A stretch of 64,000 nt of DNA from Azospirillum thermophilum (GTDB lineage Bacteria > Pseudomonadota > Alphaproteobacteria > Azospirillales > Azospirillaceae): the NCBI RefSeq assembly GCF_003130795.1, contig NZ_CP029356.1, forward strand, positions 717,001 to 781,000. Reading direction: 5' to 3'. This document shows, in pieces, positions 1 through 8,002 of this stretch (position 1 is its first letter; each line of letters begins with the position of its first letter). The position numbers and the translations under genes were made by a program. The notes under the pieces are model-generated. The model was not told the origin of the DNA. It did not search any database and worked only from the letters and a program-made list of their open reading frames with translations.

Positions 1-515
1 TCGCCCAGTGGCTCGCCATGGTCGGCAAGCTGGGCGTCGCGGCGGCGCCCGACAGCGGCACCTGGTTCGACCTCGGCGCTTTGCTGAAGAAGCTGGGGCT
101 GATCGAACCGGCGGAGACGCTGTTCGGCTGGCGCCTGGGGGCGGCCGTTCTGACGCTCGCCGCGGCGCTGGTGGCGGTGCGGCGGCTCGACCGGGTGTCG
201 GCGGCGGTGGCCGTCCTGCATCTCGGCTGCTGCTATCTGCTGCTGTGGAACCCCCGGGTCGAGGAGGGCTCCTTCGTCATGCTGGCGGTGCTGGCCGGCG
301 GGCTGGCGGCGGTCGCGGCCTGGACGCCGGGCGGGGGGCGGCGCTGCCTGCTGTTCGCCGGCCTGTGCCTGGCGCTCGGCACCCACATGTACGGCGACTG
401 GATCTACCGGCCGACCGCCTTCTGGCTGAAGCAGGCGGTCACGCTGGTCCATCTCGGCCTTCTGCTGGACATGATCCGGCGGCGGACGCCGCTGGTTCTG
501 CGGCGGGAGGCGTAG
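1..515 (+). CDS. GT87/DUF2029-type membrane glycosyltransferase, C-terminal part
   Basis: This is the last ~170 codons of a protein whose start lies before the window; the reading frame is open from base 3. Several hydrophobic segments alternate with short loops, and an NPR motif followed by a long hydrophobic helix (around 250-330) resembles the C-terminal half of polyprenol-phosphate-dependent mannosyltransferase-like proteins of the GT87 (DUF2029) family. Those proteins move a sugar from a lipid carrier in the membrane to an envelope glycan. Its stop lies 5 bases before the next gene, so it probably heads or belongs to the devCAB operon, which would fit export of a glycolipid or envelope glycan. 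The family call rests on the C-terminus only. Confidence 0.6.
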   Translation, partial: AQWLAMVGKLGVAAAPDSGTWFDLGALLKKLGLIEPAETLFGWRLGAAVLTLAAALVAVRRLDRVSAAVAVLHLGCCYLLLWNPRVEEGSFVMLAVLAGGLAAVAAWTPGGGRRCLLFAGLCLALGTHMYGDWIYRPTAFWLKQAVTLVHLGLLLDMIRRRTPLVLRREA

Positions 516-520
516 GTGCC

Positions 521-1660
521 ATGCTGGTTCCGCTCGCCCGCCGCACGCTGCTCTACGAATGGCGGCGCTTTCTGCCCGCCGCCCTCGCCATCGCCTTCTC
601 CGGCCTGCTGGTCCTGGTGCAGATGGGGCTGCTGGTCGGCCTGTTCTCCACCATCACCGTCTACGTCACCGCGTCGGCCGGCGACATCTGGGCCGGCTTT
701 CCCGGTACGCAGACGATCGACGCCGGCCGGCCGATCCGGGCCGACACCGAGGTCTTCCTGCGCCTGCACCCGGCGGTGGCGCGGGTCGAGCGCATGCAGT
801 GGTCGGGCGGCGACTGGCGCTCGCCCCATGGCGACCGCGGCGGGCTGACCATCATCGTCACCGGCATCGACACGCGGGACGACGGGCTGGCGCTCGCCCA
901 CGCCGTGACGCCGGAGCAGCGCCGCGCGCTGCGCGAGCCCGGCGGCATCCTGGTGGACCGCTCCGACCTCGGCAAGCTTGGCGCGGCGCTGGGCGACACG
1001 GCGGAGATCGGCGGACAGCGCGTCAGGGTCGTCGGGGCCACCACCGGGCTGCGCGCCATCGGGGCGGTCAATGTCGTCGCCTCGCTGGAGACCGTCGCGG
1101 TGCTCGACGGGCTGACGCGGCCGAGCGAGGACGTCGCCTATTTCCTCGTCGGGCTGAAGCCGGGCGCGGAGACCGCGGCGGTGGTGCGCGACATGACCTC
1201 CGGCCGGCCGGGCCGTGCCTTCGACGTCTGGGCCGCCGGAGATCTGGCCGACCGCACGCTGCGCTACTGGATCCTGGAATCCGGCATGGGGGTCGGCGTC
1301 GCCTTCGGCTCGGCCATCGCGCTGACGGTCGGCGTCGCCATCGCCAGCCAGACCCTGTCCGCCGCCATCGGCGGGCTGATCCGCGAGTTCGCGACGCTGC
1401 GCGCGCTGGGCGTCCCGGCCTCCGGCCTCCGGCGGATCGTCCTGGCGCAGTCCCTGTGGCTGGCAGCCGCCGGGCTGCTGCTGGCCGGCCTGCTCGGCGC
1501 CGGCGTCCTGGTGCTCGCCCGGGCCTATCAGGTGCCTGTGCGCATCGAGCCGGGCATGACGCTGCTGGCCGTCCTGCTGGTGCTGGGGGTGGCGCTGTCC
1601 TCCGGCCTGCTGGCGCTCCGCCAGCTTCGCCGGGCCGAGCCCGCCATGCTGCTGAGGTGA
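521..1660 (+). CDS. devC: DevC-type ABC exporter permease (FtsX-like)
   Basis: A 379-residue inner-membrane protein with the FtsX/MacB-type layout: one N-terminal membrane helix (residues ~18-45), a long periplasmic domain, and three C-terminal helices (from residue ~250). Length and the N-terminal pattern (LARRTLLYEWRRF) match DevC permeases, which pair with the DevA ATPase and the DevB adaptor to export glycolipids or other envelope compounds through TolC. The ATG at 521 is chosen because it follows the upstream stop by 5 bases and gives the expected DevC N-terminus; the frame is open further upstream but that part overlaps the preceding gene. The ATPase follows after 6 bases. Confidence 0.88.
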   Translation: MLVPLARRTLLYEWRRFLPAALAIAFSGLLVLVQMGLLVGLFSTITVYVTASAGDIWAGFPGTQTIDAGRPIRADTEVFLRLHPAVARVERMQWSGGDWRSPHGDRGGLTIIVTGIDTRDDGLALAHAVTPEQRRALREPGGILVDRSDLGKLGAALGDTAEIGGQRVRVVGATTGLRAIGAVNVVASLETVAVLDGLTRPSEDVAYFLVGLKPGAETAAVVRDMTSGRPGRAFDVWAAGDLADRTLRYWILESGMGVGVAFGSAIALTVGVAIASQTLSAAIGGLIREFATLRALGVPASGLRRIVLAQSLWLAAAGLLLAGLLGAGVLVLARAYQVPVRIEPGMTLLAVLLVLGVALSSGLLALRQLRRAEPAMLLR

Positions 1661-1666
1661 CGAGAG

Positions 1667-2392
1667 ATGACCGGTTTTCCGCTGGCCGCGGTCGGCCTGC
1701 ACAAGTCCTTCACCACCGGGCGGATCGAAACGCCGGTGCTGCGCGGGCTGTCTCTGGCGATCGAGCCGGGGGAGCTGACGCTGGTCGTCGGTCCCTCGGG
1801 CTGCGGCAAGAGCACGCTTCTGGCGGCGTTGGGCGGGCTGATGCGGCCGGATGCCGGGCGGATTCTGGCCGGCGATCGCGACCTGACGCAGCTGAGCGAC
1901 CGCGCCCTCGACCGCTTCCGGCTGGAAAGCTGCGGCTTCGTCTTCCAGGGCTTCAACCTCTTTCCCGCGCTGAACGCGCTGGAACAGGTGATGCTGCCGC
2001 TCGGCCATGCCGGGCTCGACCGGCAGGAGGCGCTGTCGCGCGCCGTCGACTGCCTGCAGCGGGTGGGGCTGGCCGAGCGCAGCCACCTGCGCCCGATGGA
2101 ACTGTCGGGCGGTGAGAAGCAGCGCGTGGCGGTGGCCCGCGCCCTGGCGAAGCGGCCGGCCCTGCTGTTCGCCGACGAGCCGACCAGCGCGCTCGACAAG
2201 CGCAACGGCCATGCGGTGGGGGAACTGCTGCGGGCCTGCGCCCATGAGGACGGCGCCACGGTCCTCTGCGTCTCCCACGATCCGCGGCTGATCGACCTCG
2301 CCGACCGGGTGGTCGCCATGGAGGACGGGCTGATCCAGTCCGACACCATCCGCGTCGACGCTCCACCGTCCCAAGAGGGTCTTCCGTCATGA
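1667..2392 (+). CDS. devA: DevA-type ABC exporter ATP-binding protein
   Basis: A 241-residue ABC ATPase. Walker A is GPSGCGKST (near residue 45), the signature is LSGGEKQR, and Walker B is LLFADEPTSALD, followed by an H-loop (VSHD). This is the LolD/MacB/DevA subfamily that energises FtsX-type permeases. It sits between the permease and the adaptor; its stop overlaps the adaptor ATG by 4 bases (ATGA), so translation is probably coupled. It should form the cytoplasmic dimer that drives the DevBCA exporter. Confidence 0.9.
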   Translation: MTGFPLAAVGLHKSFTTGRIETPVLRGLSLAIEPGELTLVVGPSGCGKSTLLAALGGLMRPDAGRILAGDRDLTQLSDRALDRFRLESCGFVFQGFNLFPALNALEQVMLPLGHAGLDRQEALSRAVDCLQRVGLAERSHLRPMELSGGEKQRVAVARALAKRPALLFADEPTSALDKRNGHAVGELLRACAHEDGATVLCVSHDPRLIDLADRVVAMEDGLIQSDTIRVDAPPSQEGLPS

Positions 2393-3339
2393 ACCCCGTT
2401 CTGCTCTACCGCATCGTCGACGCCGCGGCTCTCCTTCTCCTGCTGCTCCTGCTGTCGGGCTGCGGGGACGAGACCGCCGCCGAGGCCGTCGTGACGCGGC
2501 CGGTCACCAACCCCGCCGCCATATCCCGCTGCCGGATCGACGTGGAGGGCGGCGTCATCCGCCTCGCCGCCCAGCGCGAGGGGCTGATCCAGGAAGTGGC
2601 GGTGGAGGAGGGCGACCGCGTCGCCGGCGACCAGCCGCTCGCCCGCATCGACAGCCGGCAAGCGGAGCTGCGCGCCGCGGTCGCAGAGGCGGAGCTGGAG
2701 CAGGCCCGTGCCGTCGTCGTCACGGAGCGGCATCGCGTCGCCGCTGCCGAACGGGAACTCCTCCGGCGCCGCGGCAGTGGCGAGGCGGTCAGCCGCCGCC
2801 AGCTCGACGAGGCGGAGACGGAGCTGGCGGTCCGGCGCAGCCAGCTCGCCGCCGCGGAGGTGGCGGTGACGCTCGCCGAGCGCCGCCTCGCCGAATCCCG
2901 CTTCGAGGTGGAGGTGCGGACGATCCGGGCACCGGTGTCCGGGACCATCGTGCGCCGCCGCGCCCGCCCCGGCGACGGGGTAACCGTGCAGACGGTGACC
3001 GAGCTGTTCCAGCTTCTGCCCGACTCCCCCCGCATCGCCCGCTGCACCATGGAGGAGATGTTCCTGCGCAACCTGTCGGTCGGACAAACCGCCCGGGTGG
3101 TCCTGGAATCGGACGAGGCGGTCGGCTTTCCCGCCAGGGTCAAGCGCATCGGCGCCGTCTTCGGCGTGCCGCCGGCGTCGGAGGACCCGACGGCCAAGGT
3201 CGATATCCGCACCGTGGAGGTCGTGCTTTCGCTTCCGCCGGACGCCGAACTGCGCATCGGCCAGCGCGTCCGCGCCTATGTCGTTGCTGGTCCGTCCCCG
3301 ATGGCGGGGAGGGATGGCGGGTCGGCCATGCTCCGGTAG
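2389..3339 (+). CDS. devB: DevB-type HlyD periplasmic adaptor, lipoprotein
   Basis: A 316-residue membrane-fusion protein. It begins with a very leucine-rich signal ending in the lipobox LLSGC (Cys25), so it is probably lipid-anchored. Then come a biotinyl-lipoyl-like half-motif, a coiled coil rich in Glu/Arg/Ala (residues ~85-165), the second lipoyl half (IRAPVSGTIV) and a beta-barrel. It links the DevCA inner-membrane pump to a TolC-type outer-membrane channel. No outer-membrane factor lies next to it; the only TolC homologue in the window is the one in the giant-protein cluster at 36361. Confidence 0.88.
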   Translation: MNPVLLYRIVDAAALLLLLLLLSGCGDETAAEAVVTRPVTNPAAISRCRIDVEGGVIRLAAQREGLIQEVAVEEGDRVAGDQPLARIDSRQAELRAAVAEAELEQARAVVVTERHRVAAAERELLRRRGSGEAVSRRQLDEAETELAVRRSQLAAAEVAVTLAERRLAESRFEVEVRTIRAPVSGTIVRRRARPGDGVTVQTVTELFQLLPDSPRIARCTMEEMFLRNLSVGQTARVVLESDEAVGFPARVKRIGAVFGVPPASEDPTAKVDIRTVEVVLSLPPDAELRIGQRVRAYVVAGPSPMAGRDGGSAMLR

Positions 3340-3371
3340 AAGACGCCAGACCGGCCCAAGCGGACCGTTCC

Positions 3372-3387
3372 CGGGCGCCTTCGCCCG
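3372..3387. terminator. short hairpin between convergent devB and the lysR-type gene
   Basis: CGGGCG-CCTT-CGCCCG forms a perfect 6-bp stem in the 54-base gap between two convergent genes. There is no T-tract, so at best it is a weak bidirectional terminator. Confidence 0.35.
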
Positions 3388-3393
3388 TCCCCG

Positions 3394-4287
3394 TCAGTCC
3401 CGGTGGCGCAGCGCATCCACCAGCAGCGCGAAGGCCGGCGAGGACTGGCGGCGGCTCGGGTAGTAGAGGTGGAGCCCCGACCAGGTGGGGCACCAGTCCT
3501 CCAGTACCTGCCGGAGGCGGCCCTCCCGGATGTACGGCTGCGCCAGCTCCTCGGGAACATGGGCCAGACCGAAGCCGTCGACCGCAGCGTCCAGGATATG
3601 GAAGATGCTGTTGAAGACGAGCTGGCCATCCACCCGGACGCGCAGCTCATGCTGGTCCTTTCCGAGCTCCCAGGCATAGATCCCGCCATGGGTGGGCAGC
3701 CGTAGGGTGATGCAGCGGTGCTCGATCAGGTTCTGCGGCACCGCCGGCGGCGGGTGCTTCGCGAAATAGGACGGCGCTCCGACGACGGCGAAGCGGACGT
3801 CCGGGCCGATGCGTACCGAGATCATGTCCTTGGCGACCTGCTCGCCGAACCGGACGCCGGCGTCGTAGCGTTCGGCGACGATGTCCGACAGGCCGTAGTC
3901 GTTGACGAGCTCGACCTTGATGTCCGGATAATCCGGCAGGACCCTGGACAGTTTCGGCCAGAGAAGATGGGTGATCGCATAGTCGGTGGCGGTGATGCGG
4001 ATGGTGCCGGCCGGCTTCTCGCGGAACTCGCTCAGCCCCTCCAGCTCGCCCTGGATTTCATCGAACCGCGGACCGACGTTCTGGAGCAGCCGTTCCCCGG
4101 CGGCGGTCGGGGAGACGCTGCGCGTGGTGCGGGTCAGCAGCCGGACGCCGAGCCGGGCCTCCAACTGGCGCACGGTATGGCTCAGCGCCGACTGGGACAC
4201 CCCGAGCCTGGCGGCCGCCCTGGTGAAGCTCCGTTCGCGCGCGACGGCGAGGAAGGCGAGGAGGTCGGAAACGGTTTCACGCTGCAT
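3394..4287 (-). CDS. LysR-family transcriptional regulator
   Basis: A 297-residue LysR protein. Residues ~5-65 form the winged helix-turn-helix (FLAVARERSFTRAAARLGVSQ, then SHTVRQLEARLG). The rest is a periplasmic-binding-protein-like effector domain. The sequence type (PSRRQSSPAFALLVDALR at the end) is common among LysR regulators placed beside aldo/keto reductases and alcohol dehydrogenases. It is divergent from the cupin/alcohol dehydrogenase pair and is probably their regulator; two copies of ATTCATGAA lie in the shared promoter region, one of them over its own start codon. Confidence 0.9.
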   Translation of the reverse strand: MQRETVSDLLAFLAVARERSFTRAAARLGVSQSALSHTVRQLEARLGVRLLTRTTRSVSPTAAGERLLQNVGPRFDEIQGELEGLSEFREKPAGTIRITATDYAITHLLWPKLSRVLPDYPDIKVELVNDYGLSDIVAERYDAGVRFGEQVAKDMISVRIGPDVRFAVVGAPSYFAKHPPPAVPQNLIEHRCITLRLPTHGGIYAWELGKDQHELRVRVDGQLVFNSIFHILDAAVDGFGLAHVPEELAQPYIREGRLRQVLEDWCPTWSGLHLYYPSRRQSSPAFALLVDALRHRD

Positions 4288-4295
4288 TCATGAAT
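4286..4295. promoter_or_regulatory. palindrome ATTCATGAAT, candidate LysR operator (copy 1)
   Basis: A perfect 10-bp palindrome covering the start codon of the LysR-type gene. A second near-identical site lies 85 bases away at 4371. Placement suggests autoregulation. Confidence 0.4.
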
Positions 4296-4370
4296 CCTCT
4301 TCATGGCAGGATGCGGCTTCCGGCCCGGATCCGCAAGCGGCCGGCCGCCTCGGCAACGCTCAATCGCTCC

Positions 4371-4379
4371 ATTCATGAA
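4371..4379. promoter_or_regulatory. ATTCATGAA, candidate LysR operator (copy 2)
   Basis: A second copy of the sequence at 4286, about 110 bases upstream of the cupin start. Paired sites of this kind between divergent genes are usual for LysR regulators. Confidence 0.4.
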
Positions 4380-4489
4380 CAGGATCGATAGGTCCATGCG
4401 CGTTGCGGCGGCTAATCAAGGGTGACCGCATCGGTTAGCGTTCTGCCGCACAACCGCTCCGTAGCGACGATTGCCGGAGGATCGAGACC

Positions 4490-4885
4490 ATGGACATCAA
4501 GCGCGCCGGCTCGCAGCCGTCCGTCAGGGGACCTGCCGATTGGTTCACCGGCACCGTGCGGATCGATCCGCTCTTCCAGGCCGATGACCCGGCCCGGGCG
4601 ACCGGCGCCAGCGTCACGTTCGAACCGGGCGCCCGCACCGCATGGCACACCCATCCGCTGGGACAGACGCTGATCGTGACGGCCGGCTGCGGCCGGGTGC
4701 AGCGCGAGGGCGGCCCGGTCGAGGAGATCCGCCCCGGCGACGTGATCCGGTTCGCGCCGGGCGAGAGGCACTGGCACGGCGCGGCGCCGACCACCGCAAT
4801 GACGCACATCGCCATCCAGGAACAGCTCGACGGCAGGGCCGTCGACTGGCTGGAAAAGGTGACGGACGAGCAGTACGGCGCCTGA
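4490..4885 (+). CDS. manganese cupin of the GtHNL hydroxynitrile-lyase type
   Basis: A 131-residue single-domain cupin, strikingly similar in my memory to the (R)-hydroxynitrile lyase of Granulicella tundricola, including the opening residues and length. The metal ligands fall at the same numbers (His53, His55, Gln59, His94), and Ala40, Val42 and Gln110, the positions changed in engineered GtHNL variants, are also present. Enzymes of this type split or form cyanohydrins in vitro; their natural role is unknown. A clear ribosome site (GGAGG) precedes the ATG. The alcohol dehydrogenase begins 33 bases later, so the two are probably one operon handling an aldehyde or hydroxy compound under the divergent LysR regulator. 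Confidence 0.85.
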   Translation: MDIKRAGSQPSVRGPADWFTGTVRIDPLFQADDPARATGASVTFEPGARTAWHTHPLGQTLIVTAGCGRVQREGGPVEEIRPGDVIRFAPGERHWHGAAPTTAMTHIAIQEQLDGRAVDWLEKVTDEQYGA

Positions 4886-4918
4886 CGCCGAGGATCAAAC
4901 GAAAGAGGACAGACTTCC

Positions 4919-5968
4919 ATGGCCGTGAAAGCCTTTGGCGCCTATGCCGCCGACCGCCCCCTGGAACCCATCGACATCACGCGCCGCACCCCCGGTCCGC
5001 ATGATGTCCAGATCGAGATCGCCTATTGCGGCGTCTGCCATTCCGACCTGCACCAGGTGCGGGCCGAGTGGGCCGGCACGCTTTGGCCCTGTGTCCCCGG
5101 GCACGAGATCGTCGGCCGCGTCTCGGCGGTCGGCGCCCATGTGACGAGGTTCCGCGACGGCGACCTCGTGGGCGTCGGCTGCATCGTCGACAGTTGCCAG
5201 CATTGCGAGGACTGCGATGCCGGGCTGGAGAACTACTGCGACGGCATGATCGGCACCTACAACTTCCCGACCAGGGATGCGCCGGGCCATACGCTGGGCG
5301 GCTATTCGCAGCGGATCGTGGTGCACGAGCGCTATGTGCTGCGGATCAGCCACCCGGCGGAGCAGCTCGCCGCCGTGGCGCCGTTGCTGTGTGCCGGCAT
5401 CACCACCTATTCGCCGCTGCGCCACTGGCAGGCCGGTCCTGGGAAGAAGGTCGGCGTCGTCGGGATCGGCGGCCTCGGCCATATGGGCATCAAGCTCGCC
5501 CATGCGATGGGCGCGCATGTCGTGGCCTTCACCACGTCTGAATCCAAGCGGGAGGATGCGAAGGCGCTGGGTGCGGACGAGGTCGTGGTTTCCCGCAACC
5601 CCGACGAGATGGCCGCCCATGCCAAGAGCTTCGACCTGATCCTGAACACCGTGGCGGCCCCGCACGACCTCGACGCGTTCCTCGTGCTGCTGAAGCGCGA
5701 CGGCACGATGACGCTGGTCGGCGCGCCGGCGACGCCGCATCCCTCGCCCGACGTGTTCAACCTGATCACCCGGCGCCGGTCGATCGCCGGCTCGATGATC
5801 GGCGGCATTCCCGAGACGCAGGAGATGCTCGATTTCTGTGCCGGGCACGGCATCATCGCGGATATCGAGCTGATCCGCGCCGACGAGATCAACGCCGCCT
5901 ATGAACGGATGCTCAAGGGCGACGTCAAGTACCGTTTCGTCATCGACAGCGCCTCGCTGGCTGGCTGA
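4919..5968 (+). CDS. yahK: zinc-dependent NAD(P) alcohol/aldehyde dehydrogenase, YahK-like
   Basis: A 349-residue medium-chain dehydrogenase of the cinnamyl-alcohol/YahK group. Catalytic zinc ligands are in CGVCHSD (Cys40) and PGHE. The structural zinc site is the run of four cysteines starting at CQHCEDC. The Rossmann fingerprint is GIGGLGHMGIKLA. Such enzymes reduce a wide range of aldehydes with NADPH. It probably follows the cupin in one transcript. It converges on the yjfF-like gene, with a strong hairpin between the two stops. Confidence 0.9.
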   Translation: MAVKAFGAYAADRPLEPIDITRRTPGPHDVQIEIAYCGVCHSDLHQVRAEWAGTLWPCVPGHEIVGRVSAVGAHVTRFRDGDLVGVGCIVDSCQHCEDCDAGLENYCDGMIGTYNFPTRDAPGHTLGGYSQRIVVHERYVLRISHPAEQLAAVAPLLCAGITTYSPLRHWQAGPGKKVGVVGIGGLGHMGIKLAHAMGAHVVAFTTSESKREDAKALGADEVVVSRNPDEMAAHAKSFDLILNTVAAPHDLDAFLVLLKRDGTMTLVGAPATPHPSPDVFNLITRRRSIAGSMIGGIPETQEMLDFCAGHGIIADIELIRADEINAAYERMLKGDVKYRFVIDSASLAG

Positions 5969-5978
5969 TCCCGGGCGG

Positions 5979-6019
5979 GCGGGAGACCGGCGGACGTCAC
6001 GCCTCCGCCGGCCTCCCGC
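5979..6019. terminator. 16-bp hairpin between convergent genes
   Basis: The arms at 5979-5994 and 6004-6019 pair along 16 positions with a single mismatch, loop 5995-6003. The structure lies over the stop codon of the yjfF-like gene and just after the dehydrogenase stop, as expected of a bidirectional terminator, although there is no T-tract. Confidence 0.55.
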
Positions 6020-6971
6020 GGTCCGACCAGACCGCCAGCAGGCCCTTCTGCAGCAGGATGAAGACGAACAGCAGGAGGCCGATGGCGATCTTGGTCCACC
6101 AGCTGCTCAGCGTCCCGTCGAAGGTGATGTAGGTCTGGATCAGCCCCTGGATCAGCACGCCGAAGAAGGTCCCCAGCACATAGCCGTAGCCGCCGGTCAA
6201 CTGCGTGCCGCCGATCACCACGGCGGTGATGGTGTCCAGCTCCACCCCCGTCGCCGCCAGCGAATAGCCGGCTCCGGTATAGAGGGAGAAGACGATTCCG
6301 GCGAGCGCCGCCAGCAGGCCCGACAGGGCATAGACCGTCACGGTGGTCCGTCCCACCGGCACGCCCATCAGCTCGGCCGACTGGCGGTTGCCGCCCAGCG
6401 CATAGATGTTGGCGCCGAACCGGGTCCAGTGCGCCAGCAGCATCGCCAGCGCAACGACGCCCAGCATCGTCATGGCCGGCAGGCCGAGCCTGCCGCCGCC
6501 GTCGAAACGCAGCGCCACCTCGTTCAGCTCGCCGTAGAGCGGATGGTTGATCGGCAGGGAATCGGTGGTCAGCACGAACCCCATGCCGCGCGCGATGAAC
6601 ATGCCGGCCAGCGTCACGATGAAGGGCGGCATGCGGAACCAGTGGATCACCGCTCCCATCGCCGCGCCGAAGGCAGCCCCGAACAGCAGCGCCAGGGCGA
6701 AGGCGGCGACGGGGTGCCAGCCGCCCTGCTCGATCAGCACGGCCAGCAGGACGGTGGTGAAACCGATCACCGCACCGACCGACAGGTCGATGCCGCCCGA
6801 CAGGATGACGAAGGTCATGCCGACCGCGGCGATGCCGACGAAGGCATTGTCCGTCAGCAGGTTCCCCACCACCCGCAGCGAGGCGATGGCCGGGAACTGC
6901 GCCGCACAGAGCAGGAAGCCGGCGACCAGCACCGCGGTGGTGACGATCAGCGGAAGGAAGCGGTGGATCAT
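5997..6971 (-). CDS. yjfF: sugar ABC importer permease, YjfF-like
   Basis: A 324-residue inner-membrane permease of the branched-chain/ribose (BPD_transp_2) family. It has the usual motif GGIDLSVGAVIG, followed by PPFIVTLAGMFIARG and the C-terminal AVVIGGTQLTGGYG loop that contacts the ATPase. It resembles E. coli YjfF, one of two permeases of the galactofuranose importer YtfQRT-YjfF. Its ATG overlaps the stop of the preceding permease by 4 bases. It is the last gene of the leftward sugar operon. Confidence 0.9.
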   Translation of the reverse strand: MIHRFLPLIVTTAVLVAGFLLCAAQFPAIASLRVVGNLLTDNAFVGIAAVGMTFVILSGGIDLSVGAVIGFTTVLLAVLIEQGGWHPVAAFALALLFGAAFGAAMGAVIHWFRMPPFIVTLAGMFIARGMGFVLTTDSLPINHPLYGELNEVALRFDGGGRLGLPAMTMLGVVALAMLLAHWTRFGANIYALGGNRQSAELMGVPVGRTTVTVYALSGLLAALAGIVFSLYTGAGYSLAATGVELDTITAVVIGGTQLTGGYGYVLGTFFGVLIQGLIQTYITFDGTLSSWWTKIAIGLLLFVFILLQKGLLAVWSDRGRPAEA

Positions 6972-8002
6972 GCTCCGGTCCTCCGGCGTCCGGCCGCGGC
7001 CGGCGCCCTGGCGGGTGCCGCTCCGCGCGGCCGGGGCAGGAACAGCGTCAGCGTCGGCGACTGCAGCAGAAGCACGGTCATCAGTACCGCCGCCTTGACG
7101 ATCAGGTTGAATTCCGGCTTGAAGCCGCTCAGCAGGATGCCGGTATTCATCGCCTGGATGGTCAGCGCCCCGACCACCGACAGCAGCAGCCCGAACCGCC
7201 CGCCGAGCAGCGAGGTGCCGCCGATCACGACGGCCAGGATGGCGTCGAGCTCCAGCCAGAGGCCGGCGTTGTTGGCGTCGGCTCCCCGGATGTCGGCGGT
7301 GACGACCAGCCCGGCGATGGCGGCGCACAGGCCGCACCAGACATAGACGGCGATCAGCACGACCGGCATGTTGACTCCGGCCGCCGCACTGGACAGCGGG
7401 TTGACGCCCACCGCCTCGATCATCAGACCGAGCGCGGTGGCGCGGACCAGCAGCGCGGTGAGCGCCAGCACGGCGAGCGTGATGACGACCGGCATCGGCA
7501 CGGTGAGGAAGGAGCCGCTGCCGATGGCCGCCAAGCCGGGGCTGACGAAGGTGACGATCTGCCCCTCGGTGATGAGCTGCGCGATGCCGCGGCCGGCGAC
7601 CATCAGCAGCAGCGTGGCGATGATCGGCTGGATGCGCAGCAGCGCGACCAGCACGCCGTTCCACAGGCCGCACAGCAGCCCGGCGGCCAGCGCCGCGGCC
7701 AGAACGGCCGGCAGGCTCCAGCCGGCCTGGGTCATGGTGGCCGCCACCGCCCCGGCGATGGCCATGACGGCGCCGACCGACAGGTCGACGCCGCGCGTCG
7801 CGATGACCATGCTCATCCCGATGGCGAGAAGGGCGACCGGCGCGCCGCGGTTCAGCACGTCCACCAGGCTGCCGAACAGCCGCCCGTCCTGCAGGCGGAT
7901 GGCGAAGAAATCCGGGAACAGCAGCCCGTTCGCCAGCAGCACCACGGCAAGCGCGCCGTACTGCGCGAGGTTGCGCAGGCGGCCGGGCAGGGCGGCGGTC
8001 AT
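6968..8002 (-). CDS. ytfT: sugar ABC importer permease, YtfT-like
   Basis: A 344-residue permease of the same family as its downstream partner, with TRGVDLSVGAVMAI and the conserved AVVIGGTSLLGG loop. The two probably form a heterodimeric channel. The ATG at 8002 gives a normal N-terminus and overlaps the TGA of the ATPase gene when that gene is read in its corrected frame (ATGA). The frame is open further upstream but that part is the tail of the ATPase gene. Confidence 0.88.
   Translation of the reverse strand: MTAALPGRLRNLAQYGALAVVLLANGLLFPDFFAIRLQDGRLFGSLVDVLNRGAPVALLAIGMSMVIATRGVDLSVGAVMAIAGAVAATMTQAGWSLPAVLAAALAAGLLCGLWNGVLVALLRIQPIIATLLLMVAGRGIAQLITEGQIVTFVSPGLAAIGSGSFLTVPMPVVITLAVLALTALLVRATALGLMIEAVGVNPLSSAAAGVNMPVVLIAVYVWCGLCAAIAGLVVTADIRGADANNAGLWLELDAILAVVIGGTSLLGGRFGLLLSVVGALTIQAMNTGILLSGFKPEFNLIVKAAVLMTVLLLQSPTLTLFLPRPRGAAPARAPAAAGRRRTGA

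Noticed and set aside
404..2374. Long minus-strand frame opposite devCA.
   Set aside because: The devCA products have complete family motifs; the antisense product has Gln/Arg/His-rich low-complexity sequence and no ribosome site.
521..3339. DevBCA as the ATPase partner of the giant-protein export genes.
   Set aside because: It is 14 kb away, has its own adaptor, and is of the FtsX/MacB type, which moves lipids or small molecules from the periplasmic side rather than long polypeptides from the cytoplasm.
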